Positions 8,252 through 17,477 are shown, numbered from the stretch's first letter. The stretch: 64,000 bases of DNA from Bin5 sp965200685 (GCA_965200685.1 OZ241379.1:558001-622000); one strand, 5' to 3'. A program made the numbers and translations. The notes: generated by a model not told the origin, from the letters alone.

Positions 8252-9763
8252 TTACTCCAGAGACCGCTCCTCTTCTCGCGGTCGGCGCGATCCCATGGCA
8301 ACCATTTGCAGCAGCAGCGGATGGTTACCAACCGGCACATGCCGCAAACTCTCGGCAATACACACGGCATGGCGAGCGTAGCTCTGGTCGCCGAAGATAT
8401 GCAGCCAGCCGGCCTGGGCCAGCAAGGAACGCCGCAATCGCTCCGTCAATTCCTGTTCATCGCTCTTTGCGACATGCGACTCTTGCAGAGACCAGCCGAC
8501 CATGGCCGGACGACCGAGCAGCCTCCTGCAGATCTGGGCCAGGTCACTTCCTGTCTGGGCCCACAGGGCCGGGCCGGATGCGAGCAGTTCTGTGATCTGC
8601 GGAGAAACGGGCCCCGGGTCGTGGCACAAGAGGGCAGGGTTGTACAAAGTGAACATCTCCGGCAAGGCGACTCCCTGCTTCCCCTCAAAGTGTGCTGTGG
8701 CAACACCTGTCTGCGGCACCTGCCAGTGGACGTTCAAGGCATGGCCCAGACAGGCCCGGGCGTAGGCATATGGCACTCCCAAAAAGAGCGTGGGCTGCCC
8801 CTCCTCAAGAGGAACCGATAGCAGGTCGCCCACTTGTCGTTTAGGTGGCAGATATTGGCGTTCGACCAGTTCGCTGCCGAACGTTCGTACAATGCCTGTC
8901 ATGCGATTGATACGCATCCCAATGAGCGTGCCATTGGAGCCATCTCCATGGTGTAGAAACCACAGATCCTGGGAGCCTTGAAGATCACAGGGTGATAACA
9001 GTGCCTGCCAACCGGCTGGGGGTGTCGGCTGCCAGCGGATGCCGGCCAAGCGCATTTTACGCAGATTGCGCGCGGCCATTGGGGCCAATTCTGGCCCCAA
9101 GCTGGCTTGCAGGGCATGAAGTGCTTCTGCGGCCTGCGGCGCAACCGCCGGCTCTCGCAGTGTACCCAGACGGGCCAGCGCGGCTTCGGCAACAGCAGGC
9201 CGGGCATCGTAGGCGATCAGGCGCAGCATGTCCGGTTGGTCTAGCGCGGCCTGCTGTCCAAGCAGGTCCAGCACAAGAAAGGCAACGTCCTCGTTCTCTT
9301 GGCGCATTTGGCGCACGTATTCTAGCAATATGTGTCGGCTGCGTTTGGTGCGCCCCATCTCCAGGGCCTCCTGCAGGCTTTGCAGCACCACAACTTCCGG
9401 GTCTTTCAGATCGCTCATCAGGCCCGGGGATACTTCAACCTGCAGGAACCTTTCCAGAATCAAGGCAGCGTTCAGACGAACTTGCGTAGGATTGTCCCGG
9501 CGGCCGGCCTCTTGACGCAATAGGGTGACTGTCTCCGGCTGGGGAAGATGCGCGGCCAATTGGCCTAATCCGCCGCGCATCTGGCTGCTGCTGGTGTTTA
9601 GGTATTTGCGTAGTACCGGCAAAATTAGGCTCGGCTTGTGGTTCTGTATGATCCTGCGAACCCTCTGGGTCAGCTCCAACTCCGCTGAAGTGTCGAGCAA
9701 CCCGGCGATGGCTTCATCGATCTGGCGGCGTTCTTGAAAGGTGTTGATCGTTTTATCGCTCAT
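8252..9763 (-). CDS. HEAT-like helical repeat protein, function unknown
   Basis: About 503 residues from ATG 9763 (MSDKTINTF). Residues 20-250 are helical hairpins with HEAT-like spacing (leucine/alanine-rich, with runs such as VVLQSLQEALEMG). Residues 260-500 form a mixed domain I do not recognise. No signal peptide or membrane helix. There is no Shine-Dalgarno, and a -10 box sits 6 nt before the ATG, so the mRNA is probably leaderless. Divergent from dnaX. Confidence 0.75.
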   Translation of the reverse strand: MSDKTINTFQERRQIDEAIAGLLDTSAELELTQRVRRIIQNHKPSLILPVLRKYLNTSSSQMRGGLGQLAAHLPQPETVTLLRQEAGRRDNPTQVRLNAALILERFLQVEVSPGLMSDLKDPEVVVLQSLQEALEMGRTKRSRHILLEYVRQMRQENEDVAFLVLDLLGQQAALDQPDMLRLIAYDARPAVAEAALARLGTLREPAVAPQAAEALHALQASLGPELAPMAARNLRKMRLAGIRWQPTPPAGWQALLSPCDLQGSQDLWFLHHGDGSNGTLIGMRINRMTGIVRTFGSELVERQYLPPKRQVGDLLSVPLEEGQPTLFLGVPYAYARACLGHALNVHWQVPQTGVATAHFEGKQGVALPEMFTLYNPALLCHDPGPVSPQITELLASGPALWAQTGSDLAQICRRLLGRPAMVGWSLQESHVAKSDEQELTERLRRSLLAQAGWLHIFGDQSYARHAVCIAESLRHVPVGNHPLLLQMVAMGSRRPREEERSLE

Positions 9764-9769
9764 ACAGGA

Positions 9770-9778
9770 ATTATACCA
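9770..9778 (-). promoter_or_regulatory. Extended -10 immediately before a start codon (leaderless transcript)
   Basis: The minus strand reads TGGTATAAT, then six bases, then the ATG of the HEAT-like gene. Transcription normally begins about 7 nt after the -10, on the A of this ATG. No clear -35 was found, as often with extended -10 promoters. Confidence 0.55.
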
Positions 9779-9825
9779 CGATATCAAAAAAACAGGGGCG
9801 TGGGCTTCTATCCCGGCCCGATGAA

Positions 9826-9834
9826 TGATATACT
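9826..9834 (+). promoter_or_regulatory. Predicted extended -10 promoter of dnaX-ybaB-recR
   Basis: TGATATACT carries a TGn extension on a 5/6 -10 hexamer (TATACT, 9829-9834), giving a start near 9841 and a leader of about 77 nt. The -35 region is weak. Confidence 0.4.
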
Positions 9835-9917
9835 ACGTTAGAAAGGAGTACTGAGGCGTACCCATTGATGAGCGCAGAGACGCCATGATTCTTCGGCGTA
9901 CTAGAGAGCATTGAAAG

Positions 9918-11552
9918 ATGGCCCAGGCACTGTATCGCAAATGGCGCAGCCGCACATTTGAGGAAGTGATCGGGCAGGAGCACGTGACCACAACCCTGCA
10001 CAACGCGCTGCGGGACGGGCGCGTTGCCCATGCCTATCTGTTCTCCGGCCCCCGGGGGACCGGCAAAACATCCACCGCCCGTATCCTCGCCAAAGCCCTA
10101 AACTGTGAAGCAGAAACCCGCCCCTGTGACACATGTGCGCCCTGTGTCGCGCTCAATGAAGGCCGTATGTTGGACCTGATCGAGATCGATGCGGCCAGCA
10201 ACAACAGTGTCGATGATGTACGCGAATTGCGGGAAAAGATCGGCTTTCGGCCCAGCGCGGGCCGCTACAAGGTCTATATCATCGACGAAGTGCATATGCT
10301 CAGCCCCAGTGCCTTCAACGCGCTACTGAAGACCCTAGAAGAGCCACCGCCCCATGCGCGTTTCGTGTTGGCGACAACAGAGCCGCACCGCATCCCCGCG
10401 ACAGTGCTCAGCCGCTGTCAGCGTTTTGATTTTCGTCGCATTTCCGTGCCGGAGATCGCTGCACATCTGGCGCATATCGCCGCGGCCGAGGGCTTCCAAG
10501 CCGAGGAAGCAGCCCTCCATGCCATTGCTCGCAGTGCCCAAGGCGGCATGCGAGACGCTGTCAGCCTGCTGGATCAGATGACCAGCTACGGCGCGGAAAC
10601 CATCAGCCTAGAACAAGTTCAACAGGTGCTGGGCGCGGTGGAGGCCGAAGCAGTGATTGCGTTTGTGGATGTGCTAGGAAACAAAAACATCGCCGAGGGA
10701 TTGCAGTTGATCCACAAACTACTGCTACAGGGGGCCAGTCTGCACGAGTTTACCGCTCAGGTCGTTGAGCATCTACGAGGAGTGATGCTAGTACAGATGG
10801 TCGGCGATGGTTCGCTGCTCGAGCAGCGAACGCCGGAGACTGTGCATACCATGGAACAGCAGGCCAAACAGATCCCCCAAGCGGAAACCCTCGGGGCCAT
10901 CAAGCGCTTCAATGAAGCCCTACAGGAATTAAAGGAAGGCTCCCAGCTACCCCTAGAACTGGCATTGGTGGAGCTTGTGAAGGGTGTGCCTACAGCGGCG
11001 ATAATGCCTGTGCAGGTCCAAGCGGTATCTGAAGCGTTCACACCGCGCGCGTCTTCAACAGACCGTGCCAATGCTTCAAAAGTACTACCGTACCAGACAG
11101 GGGCCAGCCCGTCGCCTGCACAGCCATCCGCGCCAGACAGCACAGATCCTGAAACAACCGGAGGCCCGCTGGACGCGGATGCCGTACAGAAGCTGCGGGA
11201 GCACTGGTCCGAACTGCTGAAAAGTGTGCGGGAACACTGCGGGCTGAAGGAAGAAGCCGCCCTACGCTCCGTGAAAGACTGTGCCATCGGCGAGAATTCC
11301 GTGGTCCTGGCGTTCGGCAACAATACGTTCGCCAAGAATGTTATTTCCGAGACAGCGACCAAGGAAACCATCGCCAGGATCCTGTCGGAGATATTGGCCC
11401 AGCAGATGGCCCTTACGTGTCAGAGCGGCGATACAGCCATTCTTTCCACGCCTACAGGGCGGGAAGCGCAGGAAAAAGAACCCAGCGGGCCGGATCCACT
11501 GATCGAATTTGCAGTGTCGGAGTTGGGCGCACAAGTGATCGACAGCAATTGA
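9918..11552 (+). CDS. dnaX: DNA polymerase III subunit gamma/tau
   Basis: 544 residues. Opens with YRKWRSRTFEEVIGQEHV, typical of DnaX. Walker A GPRGTGKT (44-51), zinc cysteines C63, C70, C73 and C76, Walker B IIDEVHML, sensor TTEPHRIP and the arginine-finger region SRCQRF. The clamp-loader ATPase loads the sliding clamp at replication forks. The C-terminal tau part after about 360 is Ser/Pro-rich and then folded. First gene of the conserved dnaX-ybaB-recR cluster. Confidence 0.97.
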   Translation: MAQALYRKWRSRTFEEVIGQEHVTTTLHNALRDGRVAHAYLFSGPRGTGKTSTARILAKALNCEAETRPCDTCAPCVALNEGRMLDLIEIDAASNNSVDDVRELREKIGFRPSAGRYKVYIIDEVHMLSPSAFNALLKTLEEPPPHARFVLATTEPHRIPATVLSRCQRFDFRRISVPEIAAHLAHIAAAEGFQAEEAALHAIARSAQGGMRDAVSLLDQMTSYGAETISLEQVQQVLGAVEAEAVIAFVDVLGNKNIAEGLQLIHKLLLQGASLHEFTAQVVEHLRGVMLVQMVGDGSLLEQRTPETVHTMEQQAKQIPQAETLGAIKRFNEALQELKEGSQLPLELALVELVKGVPTAAIMPVQVQAVSEAFTPRASSTDRANASKVLPYQTGASPSPAQPSAPDSTDPETTGGPLDADAVQKLREHWSELLKSVREHCGLKEEAALRSVKDCAIGENSVVLAFGNNTFAKNVISETATKETIARILSEILAQQMALTCQSGDTAILSTPTGREAQEKEPSGPDPLIEFAVSELGAQVIDSN

Positions 11553-11648
11553 ACATTGCTGCACAGGATGAACTGAGTTTGTATTGGTCATCGTTGCCAG
11601 TACACTGCAGTTACGAAACACTATCATACAGGCATTGGAGTGAAGACT

Positions 11649-12062
11649 ATGGCGAAGAAAAAGAGAACCCGCAGATCTCGGGGCGGCAATCCATTCGGTG
11701 GAGGCGGTTTCTCCGGCGGAGGAGCACCCAAGGGTGGCGGTATGGGCACTGGCATGGACGGTAACTTTCTGGGACAGATCCGCAAGATGCAGGATGATAT
11801 GGAAAAGGCCCAGGAAGCCCTAGGGGAGGAAATGGTGACAGGCAGCTCGGGGGGCGGCATGGTTGAGGTGGATATGGATGGGCACCAGACTGTGCAGGCG
11901 GTGCGGCTGAAGCCGGAGGTGGTTGATCCCGATGATGTAGAGATGCTGCAAGACCTGCTGATGGCCGCGCTGAACGACGCGGTTGAAAAGGTCAAAGCCC
12001 TGACAGAAGAACGCATGGGCGGTCTCAGCGGCGGGCTGGATATCCCTGGCTTGGGATTGTAG
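11649..12062 (+). CDS. ybaB: YbaB/EbfC nucleoid-associated protein with a long basic/Gly N-terminus
   Basis: 137 residues from ATG 11649; TTGGAG lies 8 nt upstream, which favours this over an earlier GTG. Residues 39-137 are the YbaB core (LGQIRKMQDDMEKAQEALG, then VEVDMDGHQTVQAVRL), a dimeric DNA-binding fold. Residues 1-38 are unusual: a Lys/Arg start (MAKKKRTRRSRGG) followed by a run of glycines, absent from the usual protein of about 105 residues. It sits between dnaX and recR, as in most bacteria. Confidence 0.95.
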   Translation: MAKKKRTRRSRGGNPFGGGGFSGGGAPKGGGMGTGMDGNFLGQIRKMQDDMEKAQEALGEEMVTGSSGGGMVEVDMDGHQTVQAVRLKPEVVDPDDVEMLQDLLMAALNDAVEKVKALTEERMGGLSGGLDIPGLGL

Positions 12063-12071
12063 GAGCGCACC

Positions 12072-12719
12072 ATGCAATCACTGGCACAGCCGGTCACCAA
12101 TCTGATCGACGCGTTCAGCCGCCTGCCGGGCATCGGGCCGAAATCGGCCTCACGCCTAGCTTACTTTCTGCTACGCAGCGATGAGGAGATCGCCCTGACC
12201 CTGGCGACCGCGCTGCAGGCCCTGAAGGCCAATACCCTCTTTTGTCGCATCTGCCACAATATCGCGGACAAAGACCCTTGCGTCATCTGTGATAACGACC
12301 AGCGCGATGGCTCCATCATCTGTGTGGTTGAGGAGCCGCTAGATGTACAGGCTATTGAGCGCACCGGGGCCTACCATGGGCTGTATCATGTACTGCATGG
12401 GGCCATCTCGCCGGTGGAGGGAATCGGCCCGGACGATCTGAAGATCAGAGAGCTGCTCGAACGGATGCAGCGCGCCCAGAATAGCGGGACCAGGGATCAG
12501 GTACAGGCCAGACCACTGAATGCGACAATCCAAGAACTGTTGGTGGCGACCAATCCCAATCTGGAAGGCGAGGCCACGGCCATGTACATTGCAAGGCTCA
12601 TCAAACCATTGGGCGTGCGTGTGACCCGGCTGGCCCGGGGCCTGCCCACCGGCGGGGACCTGGAATATGCTGATGAGATGACCCTGAACAACGCCCTAGC
12701 AGGCCGGTTGGAAATGTGA
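12072..12719 (+). CDS. recR: Recombination mediator RecR
   Basis: 215 residues, full length. Helix-hairpin-helix RLPGIGPKSASRLAYFLL (18-35), C4 zinc finger CRICHNIADKDPCVIC, and a TOPRIM domain beginning ICVVEEPLDVQAIERTG. RecR works with RecO (and RecF) to load RecA on gapped DNA. It follows ybaB by 9 nt in the same operon. Confidence 0.97.
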   Translation: MQSLAQPVTNLIDAFSRLPGIGPKSASRLAYFLLRSDEEIALTLATALQALKANTLFCRICHNIADKDPCVICDNDQRDGSIICVVEEPLDVQAIERTGAYHGLYHVLHGAISPVEGIGPDDLKIRELLERMQRAQNSGTRDQVQARPLNATIQELLVATNPNLEGEATAMYIARLIKPLGVRVTRLARGLPTGGDLEYADEMTLNNALAGRLEM

Positions 12720-12766
12720 AGTGGTTCGTGGCGAGCAGTTACCGCCACTGCTATTCTGCTCTCAAT
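12718..12766. repeat. Degenerate copy of an intergenic GTGGC/GCCACTGC repeat
   Basis: Starts at the recR stop with GTGGTTCGTGGCGAGCAGTTA, then CCGCCACTGCTATTC. Aligned with the element at 44310-44355 it keeps the order GTGG..CGTGGC..CAGTTA..CCACTGC.ATTC, with substitutions and a missing TTAC. It is the weakest of three candidate copies. Confidence 0.35.
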
Positions 12767-12808
12767 TGGTGTTACATAGCTGATTTCACAACAAGGGGCC
12801 CGGCGTCT

Positions 12809-14494
12809 ATGAGTGACCCTAAACTGATGAAGCTGAAGCAAGCTTGGCAGGACCAGACTCTGGAGCCGCTTGTGCGGCGTTTCCCGGAACGCAAGGAGCG
12901 GTTCACCACCAGCAGCGAATCTATGGTGATCCAACCTCTCTACACCCCTTCCGAACCTGGGAACGACACATCCGCGCAGGTATATCTGCAGCAACTCGGC
13001 TTTCCCGGCGAGTACCCTTTTACCCGGGGTGTACAGCCGAATATGTACCGGGGCCGCCTATGGACTATGCGCCAGTACGCAGGATTCGGTTCAGCTGCGG
13101 AGAGCAATCAACGCTATCACTACCTCATTGAGCAGGGGCAGACCGGGCTTTCCGTGGCATTTGACCTACCCACACAGATCGGGTACGACGCGGACCACGA
13201 CCTAGCCCTCGGTGAAGTGGGCAAAGTCGGTGTCTCTATCAGCAGCCTGCAGGATATGCGTACCCTTCTCCAGGGTATTCCGCTGGACCGGGTGAGCATG
13301 AGCATGACGATTAACGCGCCGGCCACGATTTTATTAGCGATGGTCATCGCGGTGGCCAAGGAGCAAGGCGTGCCTCAAGCGGCACTGCGGGGCACTGTAC
13401 AAAACGACATCCTCAAAGAGTACATCGCCAGAGGCACCTATATCTTCCCGCCGGCCCCGTCCATGCGTCTGATGACCGACCTGTTCCGCTATTGCGCCCG
13501 CCATGTGCCCAAATGGAACACAATTTCGATCAGTGGCTATCACATCCGCGAGGCCGGCAGCACTGCGGTTCAGGAGGTGGCATTTACTCTTGCCAATGCC
13601 ATCGAATATGTGGACCAGGCCATCAAGGTTGGGCTGGATGTTGACCAATTTGCCGGGCAACTCAGCTTTTTCTTCAATGCACACAATAACTTTCTGGAGG
13701 AGGTCGCCAAGTTCCGAGCCGCGCGGCGGCTGTGGGCGAAGCTGATGCGGGAGAGATTCCATGCAACCGACCCGAAGAGTTGGCGGCTGCGCTTCCACAC
13801 CCAGACAGGTGGCAGCACGCTGACAGCCCAACAGCCGGAGAATAACATTGTGCGGGTGACCATGCAGGCCTTGGCTGCGGTGCTTGGTGGTACGCAAAGC
13901 CTGCACACAAATTCCAAAGACGAGGCCCTGGGCCTACCCACCGAACAGGCGGTAGAGATCGCCCTACGCACCCAGCAGATTTTGGCCCACGAAAGCGGCG
14001 TCGGGGATGTGGCGGACCCCCTAGGCGGCAGCTACTATATCGAATGGCTGACCGATGAGGTCGAACGCCAAGCGACCGCTTACCTACACCGCATTGACAA
14101 GATGGGAGGCGCATTGCAAGCAGTGGAGGAAGGCTTTATCCAGCGGGAAATTCAAGAGGCGGCCTACCGCAACCAACGGGACATTGAGAACGGCGCGCAG
14201 ACGGTTGTCGGGGTCAACCGCTACCAGGGTGATACAGAGATGGCTGTAGAGACCCTACGGGTGGATGAGGTGGTGCAAAATGAGCAGATTGCTTCCCTCG
14301 CGACCCTACGTACCCGCCGGGATCCCGCCCAAGTGGCCGCTGTGTTGCATCGCATTCAACAAGCAGCCCACGCGGCCGATGAACCGCTGATGCCGCTCTT
14401 TATCAACGCGGTTGAGGTCAATGCCACCCTGGGCGAAATCTGCGATGTCCTCAGAGGCGTCTTCGGTGAGTATCAGCCAGGGCGTTGGGTGTAA
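12809..14494 (+). CDS. Methylmalonyl-CoA mutase, large (substrate-binding) subunit without B12 domain
   Basis: 561 residues from ATG 12809. Contains FPFTRG-type EYPFTRGVQPNMYRGRLWTM, RQYAGFGSAAESN, SVAFDLPTQIGYDADH and GTVQNDILKEYIARGTYIFP. Tyr90 and Arg208 occupy the positions (Tyr89 and Arg207 of the Propionibacterium enzyme) that mark methylmalonyl-CoA rather than isobutyryl-CoA mutase. The chain ends before any DxHxxG cobalamin-binding domain, so a separate small subunit is needed; none is in this window. It interconverts (R)-methylmalonyl-CoA and succinyl-CoA. The epimerase lies 2.6 kb downstream. Confidence 0.93.
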   Translation: MSDPKLMKLKQAWQDQTLEPLVRRFPERKERFTTSSESMVIQPLYTPSEPGNDTSAQVYLQQLGFPGEYPFTRGVQPNMYRGRLWTMRQYAGFGSAAESNQRYHYLIEQGQTGLSVAFDLPTQIGYDADHDLALGEVGKVGVSISSLQDMRTLLQGIPLDRVSMSMTINAPATILLAMVIAVAKEQGVPQAALRGTVQNDILKEYIARGTYIFPPAPSMRLMTDLFRYCARHVPKWNTISISGYHIREAGSTAVQEVAFTLANAIEYVDQAIKVGLDVDQFAGQLSFFFNAHNNFLEEVAKFRAARRLWAKLMRERFHATDPKSWRLRFHTQTGGSTLTAQQPENNIVRVTMQALAAVLGGTQSLHTNSKDEALGLPTEQAVEIALRTQQILAHESGVGDVADPLGGSYYIEWLTDEVERQATAYLHRIDKMGGALQAVEEGFIQREIQEAAYRNQRDIENGAQTVVGVNRYQGDTEMAVETLRVDEVVQNEQIASLATLRTRRDPAQVAAVLHRIQQAAHAADEPLMPLFINAVEVNATLGEICDVLRGVFGEYQPGRWV

Positions 14495-14510
14495 AGGGGA
14501 GATACAGAGG

Positions 14511-14540
14511 TTGACAGATACAGAATATTTGTGCTAGTAT
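14511..14540 (+). promoter_or_regulatory. Strong predicted promoter of the helicase pair
   Basis: Perfect -35 TTGACA (14511-14516), 18-bp spacer, TAGTAT (14535-14540) preceded by TGTGC, an extended -10. The predicted start is near 14547, giving a leader of about 58 nt. Only 17 bp after the mutase stop, so the helicase pair has its own transcription. Confidence 0.65.
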
Positions 14541-14604
14541 TACATACGCGAAGCATATCCGCATCTCAGCCAGAAGCAAACTCAGGGTATATGGAAAATC
14601 CGCT

Positions 14605-16755
14605 ATGAGTATCACAATCGTTCGTGGGACGAGCCGCAAACCTGTGTCTAGTGAGAAATTAACGCAACTTCTCGCCCATCAGACCAATTTGTGCGGGCAG
14701 CTATTCATCGGATACCCGCTCATCAACACAGCCGAAGGGCCATATCTAATAGACGCTCTCTGGATATCCGAGGACAAAGGCTTTGTTCTTTTTGACCTGA
14801 TCGAAGGAACGGATATAGGCGATTACGGATTGCGGCAGGACGACGCAGCCAATAAACTTGAAGCTCGCCTCAAGAGGTACCGTGAATTGATGGAACGCCG
14901 GCATCTTCTGATTCCCATTCATACGATTTCATTTGCACCAGGTGTAAGCGATCTATCCCCCTATATGGAGGCTGAGTACCCTCTCGCGAATGCTGCCGAA
15001 TCACTCATGCAACGTTTGCATGAGTTCACATGGGAAGAAAGAGATGATGACATCTATAAGAAGGCTCTGTCCGCGATTGAGAGTATCTCCGGGATTCGCC
15101 AGAGCGGGCCGAAACGAACGCCCACGCGCGCAGACTCTCGTGGTGCCAAGCTGAACCAGCTAGAAGCCTCGGTCGCAACCCTGGACAACATGCAAAGCAA
15201 GGCGGTTATTGAAACCGTTGAGGGTGTACAACGCATTCGCGGCCTGGCAGGCTCAGGCAAGACCATCGTCCTAGCCCTGAAGGCAGCGTACCTGCATGCA
15301 CTGCATCCCGAGTGGCGTATCGCCGTCACCTTCAATACACGTTCGCTCAAAGGGTATTTCCGTCGCCTGATCCATAACTTCTCCCTTGAACAGACGGGCG
15401 CGGAGCCGGACTGGGAAAATCTTCGCGTTCTGTACGCCTGGGGAGCCCCGGGGGGCCCTGCACGCGATGGCATCTATTACGAGTTCTGTCGGGTACATGA
15501 TGTACGTTATTTCGACTTCCAAACAGCGAGAAGACATTTTACGCCTGGGCAGGAGTTCGCCGGGGCCTGCGAACATGCGCTACGACAGGCCCGCGCGAGC
15601 CGGCAGATCTATGATGCGATGCTCGTTGATGAGGCACAAGATGTCTCACCAGCGTTCCTGCGCCTTTGCTATGGACTGCTGCATGACCCCAAAAGATTGG
15701 TTTATGCCTATGATGAGTTGCAAAACCTTTCGGGAGGATATCTGCCTTCACCAGAGGACATCTTCGGCAGACATGCCGATGGACGCCCTCTGGTTCGTTT
15801 CGATGGTGCTAGGAATGACGGACCACGGCGCGATATTATCCTAGAGAAATGCTATCGTAACCCCCGCCCCCTTCTGGTAACAGCCCATGCCCTAGGGTTT
15901 GGGATCTATCGAGAATTACACCAACCAGGCGCAACTGGTCTTATACAGATGTTCGATCATCCGCAACTCTGGAATGAGATTGGCTATACACGGAAAGACG
16001 GGGAGTTGAAGGAAGGTAGCACTGTCACCCTCTGCAGAACCCAAGACACGAGCCCAAAGTTCCTTGAAGACCATTCCGAGCTCAACGATCTCATACGGTT
16101 CATTCCCTTCAATAGCGAGGAGGCACAAGCCGAATGGCTGATCCGGGCGATCCAGAAAAATTTGGCCCATGATGAACTGCGGCATGGCGATATCTTTGTG
16201 ATCAACCCGGACCCTCTCACGACCCGTGGGCAGGTCGGGCCAATACGCCATCGCTTACTGGAAATGGGCATCAATTCCCATCTGGCCGGTGTTGACACCG
16301 ATCCGGATCTCTTTCAGCAAAGGGATTCAGTGACCTTTAGCGGCATTCACCGCGCTAAGGGCAATGAGGCCGGGATGGTCTATATCATCAATGCCCAAGA
16401 CTGTCACTCGGCCGTGAGGGATCTAGCGAGTATCCGCAATCGACTTTTCACAGCCATCACCCGAAGCAAAGCGTGGGTGCGCGTGCTCGGTATCGGTAGT
16501 GACATGCAAGAACTCATAAAAGAGTATAAGAGACTCAAACAGCGGGACTTTGAGCTAAAATTTGTCTATCCTACCCGGGAACAGCGCGAGCAGTTGCGTA
16601 TTGTCCATCGGGACATGACGGTAGAAGAACGGAAACGGATAGAGAGCCGCGAGAAGAACTTGGTTGATCTGGTCACAGACCTAAAATCCGGTCGTGTCCG
16701 CGTCGAAGATCTAGACGAGAGCATGATCGCCGAGCTTAAAGATATTCTGGGATAA
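14605..16755 (+). CDS. Superfamily 1 (UvrD-like) helicase/ATPase with NERD-like N-terminal region
   Basis: 716 residues. N-terminal 1-150 (PYLIDALWISEDKGFVLFDL) resembles the NERD/PD-(D/E)xK-like region placed before SF1 helicases; I cannot confirm a full catalytic set. Walker A GLAGSGKT near residue 213, Walker B VDEAQDVSP near 343, and the late motif IHRAKGNEAGMVYIIN with FTAITRSKAWVRV. Such proteins translocate on DNA and occur in repair and in antiphage systems. Own promoter; followed 5 nt later by a small gene. The pair splits the mutase-epimerase neighbourhood. Confidence 0.88.
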   Translation: MSITIVRGTSRKPVSSEKLTQLLAHQTNLCGQLFIGYPLINTAEGPYLIDALWISEDKGFVLFDLIEGTDIGDYGLRQDDAANKLEARLKRYRELMERRHLLIPIHTISFAPGVSDLSPYMEAEYPLANAAESLMQRLHEFTWEERDDDIYKKALSAIESISGIRQSGPKRTPTRADSRGAKLNQLEASVATLDNMQSKAVIETVEGVQRIRGLAGSGKTIVLALKAAYLHALHPEWRIAVTFNTRSLKGYFRRLIHNFSLEQTGAEPDWENLRVLYAWGAPGGPARDGIYYEFCRVHDVRYFDFQTARRHFTPGQEFAGACEHALRQARASRQIYDAMLVDEAQDVSPAFLRLCYGLLHDPKRLVYAYDELQNLSGGYLPSPEDIFGRHADGRPLVRFDGARNDGPRRDIILEKCYRNPRPLLVTAHALGFGIYRELHQPGATGLIQMFDHPQLWNEIGYTRKDGELKEGSTVTLCRTQDTSPKFLEDHSELNDLIRFIPFNSEEAQAEWLIRAIQKNLAHDELRHGDIFVINPDPLTTRGQVGPIRHRLLEMGINSHLAGVDTDPDLFQQRDSVTFSGIHRAKGNEAGMVYIINAQDCHSAVRDLASIRNRLFTAITRSKAWVRVLGIGSDMQELIKEYKRLKQRDFELKFVYPTREQREQLRIVHRDMTVEERKRIESREKNLVDLVTDLKSGRVRVEDLDESMIAELKDILG

Positions 16756-16760
16756 CAGCC

Positions 16761-17039
16761 TTGCTGACCCCGAACCAGATCAGAGGACAGATCAACGAAC
16801 TTATCGGATACCTAGTCGAGAAAGGTCTCGCGGACGATCAAGACTACGCGTTCCAACGGTCAGAAAGAGACAACCTTGTACAGGTCACGTTTACAGGGGC
16901 TGCACATGTATCAACAGCATTCAGGGACCGCACCTATGACGAGATCTACGAGCGTCTCGTGCGAGAGCGTGCCTACAACGTGAAAATGCCTGATGGCGCG
17001 CTGATCCAGATGATGACCTCTTCTGCTGCCCAACCATAA
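16761..17039 (+). CDS. Small hypothetical partner of the SF1 helicase (92 aa)
   Basis: Reads LTPNQIRGQINELIGYLVEK, ending SSAAQP, probably from a TTG start at 16761; no in-frame ATG lies near the N-terminus. Predicted alpha/beta, soluble, with a Tyr-Asp-Glu-rich middle (RTYDEIYERLVRERAYNV). No family recognised. The 5-nt spacing after the helicase stop implies co-transcription and a functional link to the helicase. Confidence 0.75.
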   Translation: MLTPNQIRGQINELIGYLVEKGLADDQDYAFQRSERDNLVQVTFTGAAHVSTAFRDRTYDEIYERLVRERAYNVKMPDGALIQMMTSSAAQP

Positions 17040-17054
17040 ATACGCGAGGATTCT

Positions 17055-17459
17055 ATGGCACTCAGCCATGCACAGCTCGATCATGTAGGGATCGTGGTGT
17101 ACAGCCTAGACGCGGCGTTGGCGACATACTGCGGGATATTCGGCTTCCAGCTATTGGAGCGGGTCCATGTCCCGGCCTATAGCGTGGAAGTGGCTTTCCT
17201 AAAGGCTGACAACGGTACCCTCGAACTCCTGGCTCCTACTGATGAGGAGAGCGGCACGGCTCGTTTCCTAGCGAGCCGGGGCGAAGGGACCCATCATATT
17301 TGCTTCGCGGTAACAGACATCCAGCGCACGTTAGCAGAACTGCGCGGGCAGGGTATCCAGCTCATCGACGAAACGCCCCGGCAGGGCGTCCATGGACTGG
17401 TGGCATTCGTTCACCCGAAAGCCGGCCATGGGGTGATGATCGAACTGCTACAGAAATGA
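17055..17459 (+). CDS. mce: Methylmalonyl-CoA epimerase
   Basis: 134 residues, the usual family length. Vicinal-oxygen-chelate fold with two beta-alpha-beta modules: LDHVGIVVYSLDAAL (metal His), ELLAPT, GEGTHHICFAVTDI (metal His) and a C-terminal MIELLQK with the metal Glu. It converts (S)- to (R)-methylmalonyl-CoA and so feeds the mutase at 12809-14494 in propionyl-CoA metabolism. It begins 15 nt after the small gene. Confidence 0.95.
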   Translation: MALSHAQLDHVGIVVYSLDAALATYCGIFGFQLLERVHVPAYSVEVAFLKADNGTLELLAPTDEESGTARFLASRGEGTHHICFAVTDIQRTLAELRGQGIQLIDETPRQGVHGLVAFVHPKAGHGVMIELLQK

Positions 17460-17477
17460 TAGGACACTTTCGATCTC

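Noticed and set aside
12716..12808. N-terminal extension of methylmalonyl-CoA mutase
   Set aside because: The extra residues are Cys/Trp-rich, unlike the family, and overlap a repeat element; ATG 12809 fits the known N-terminus.
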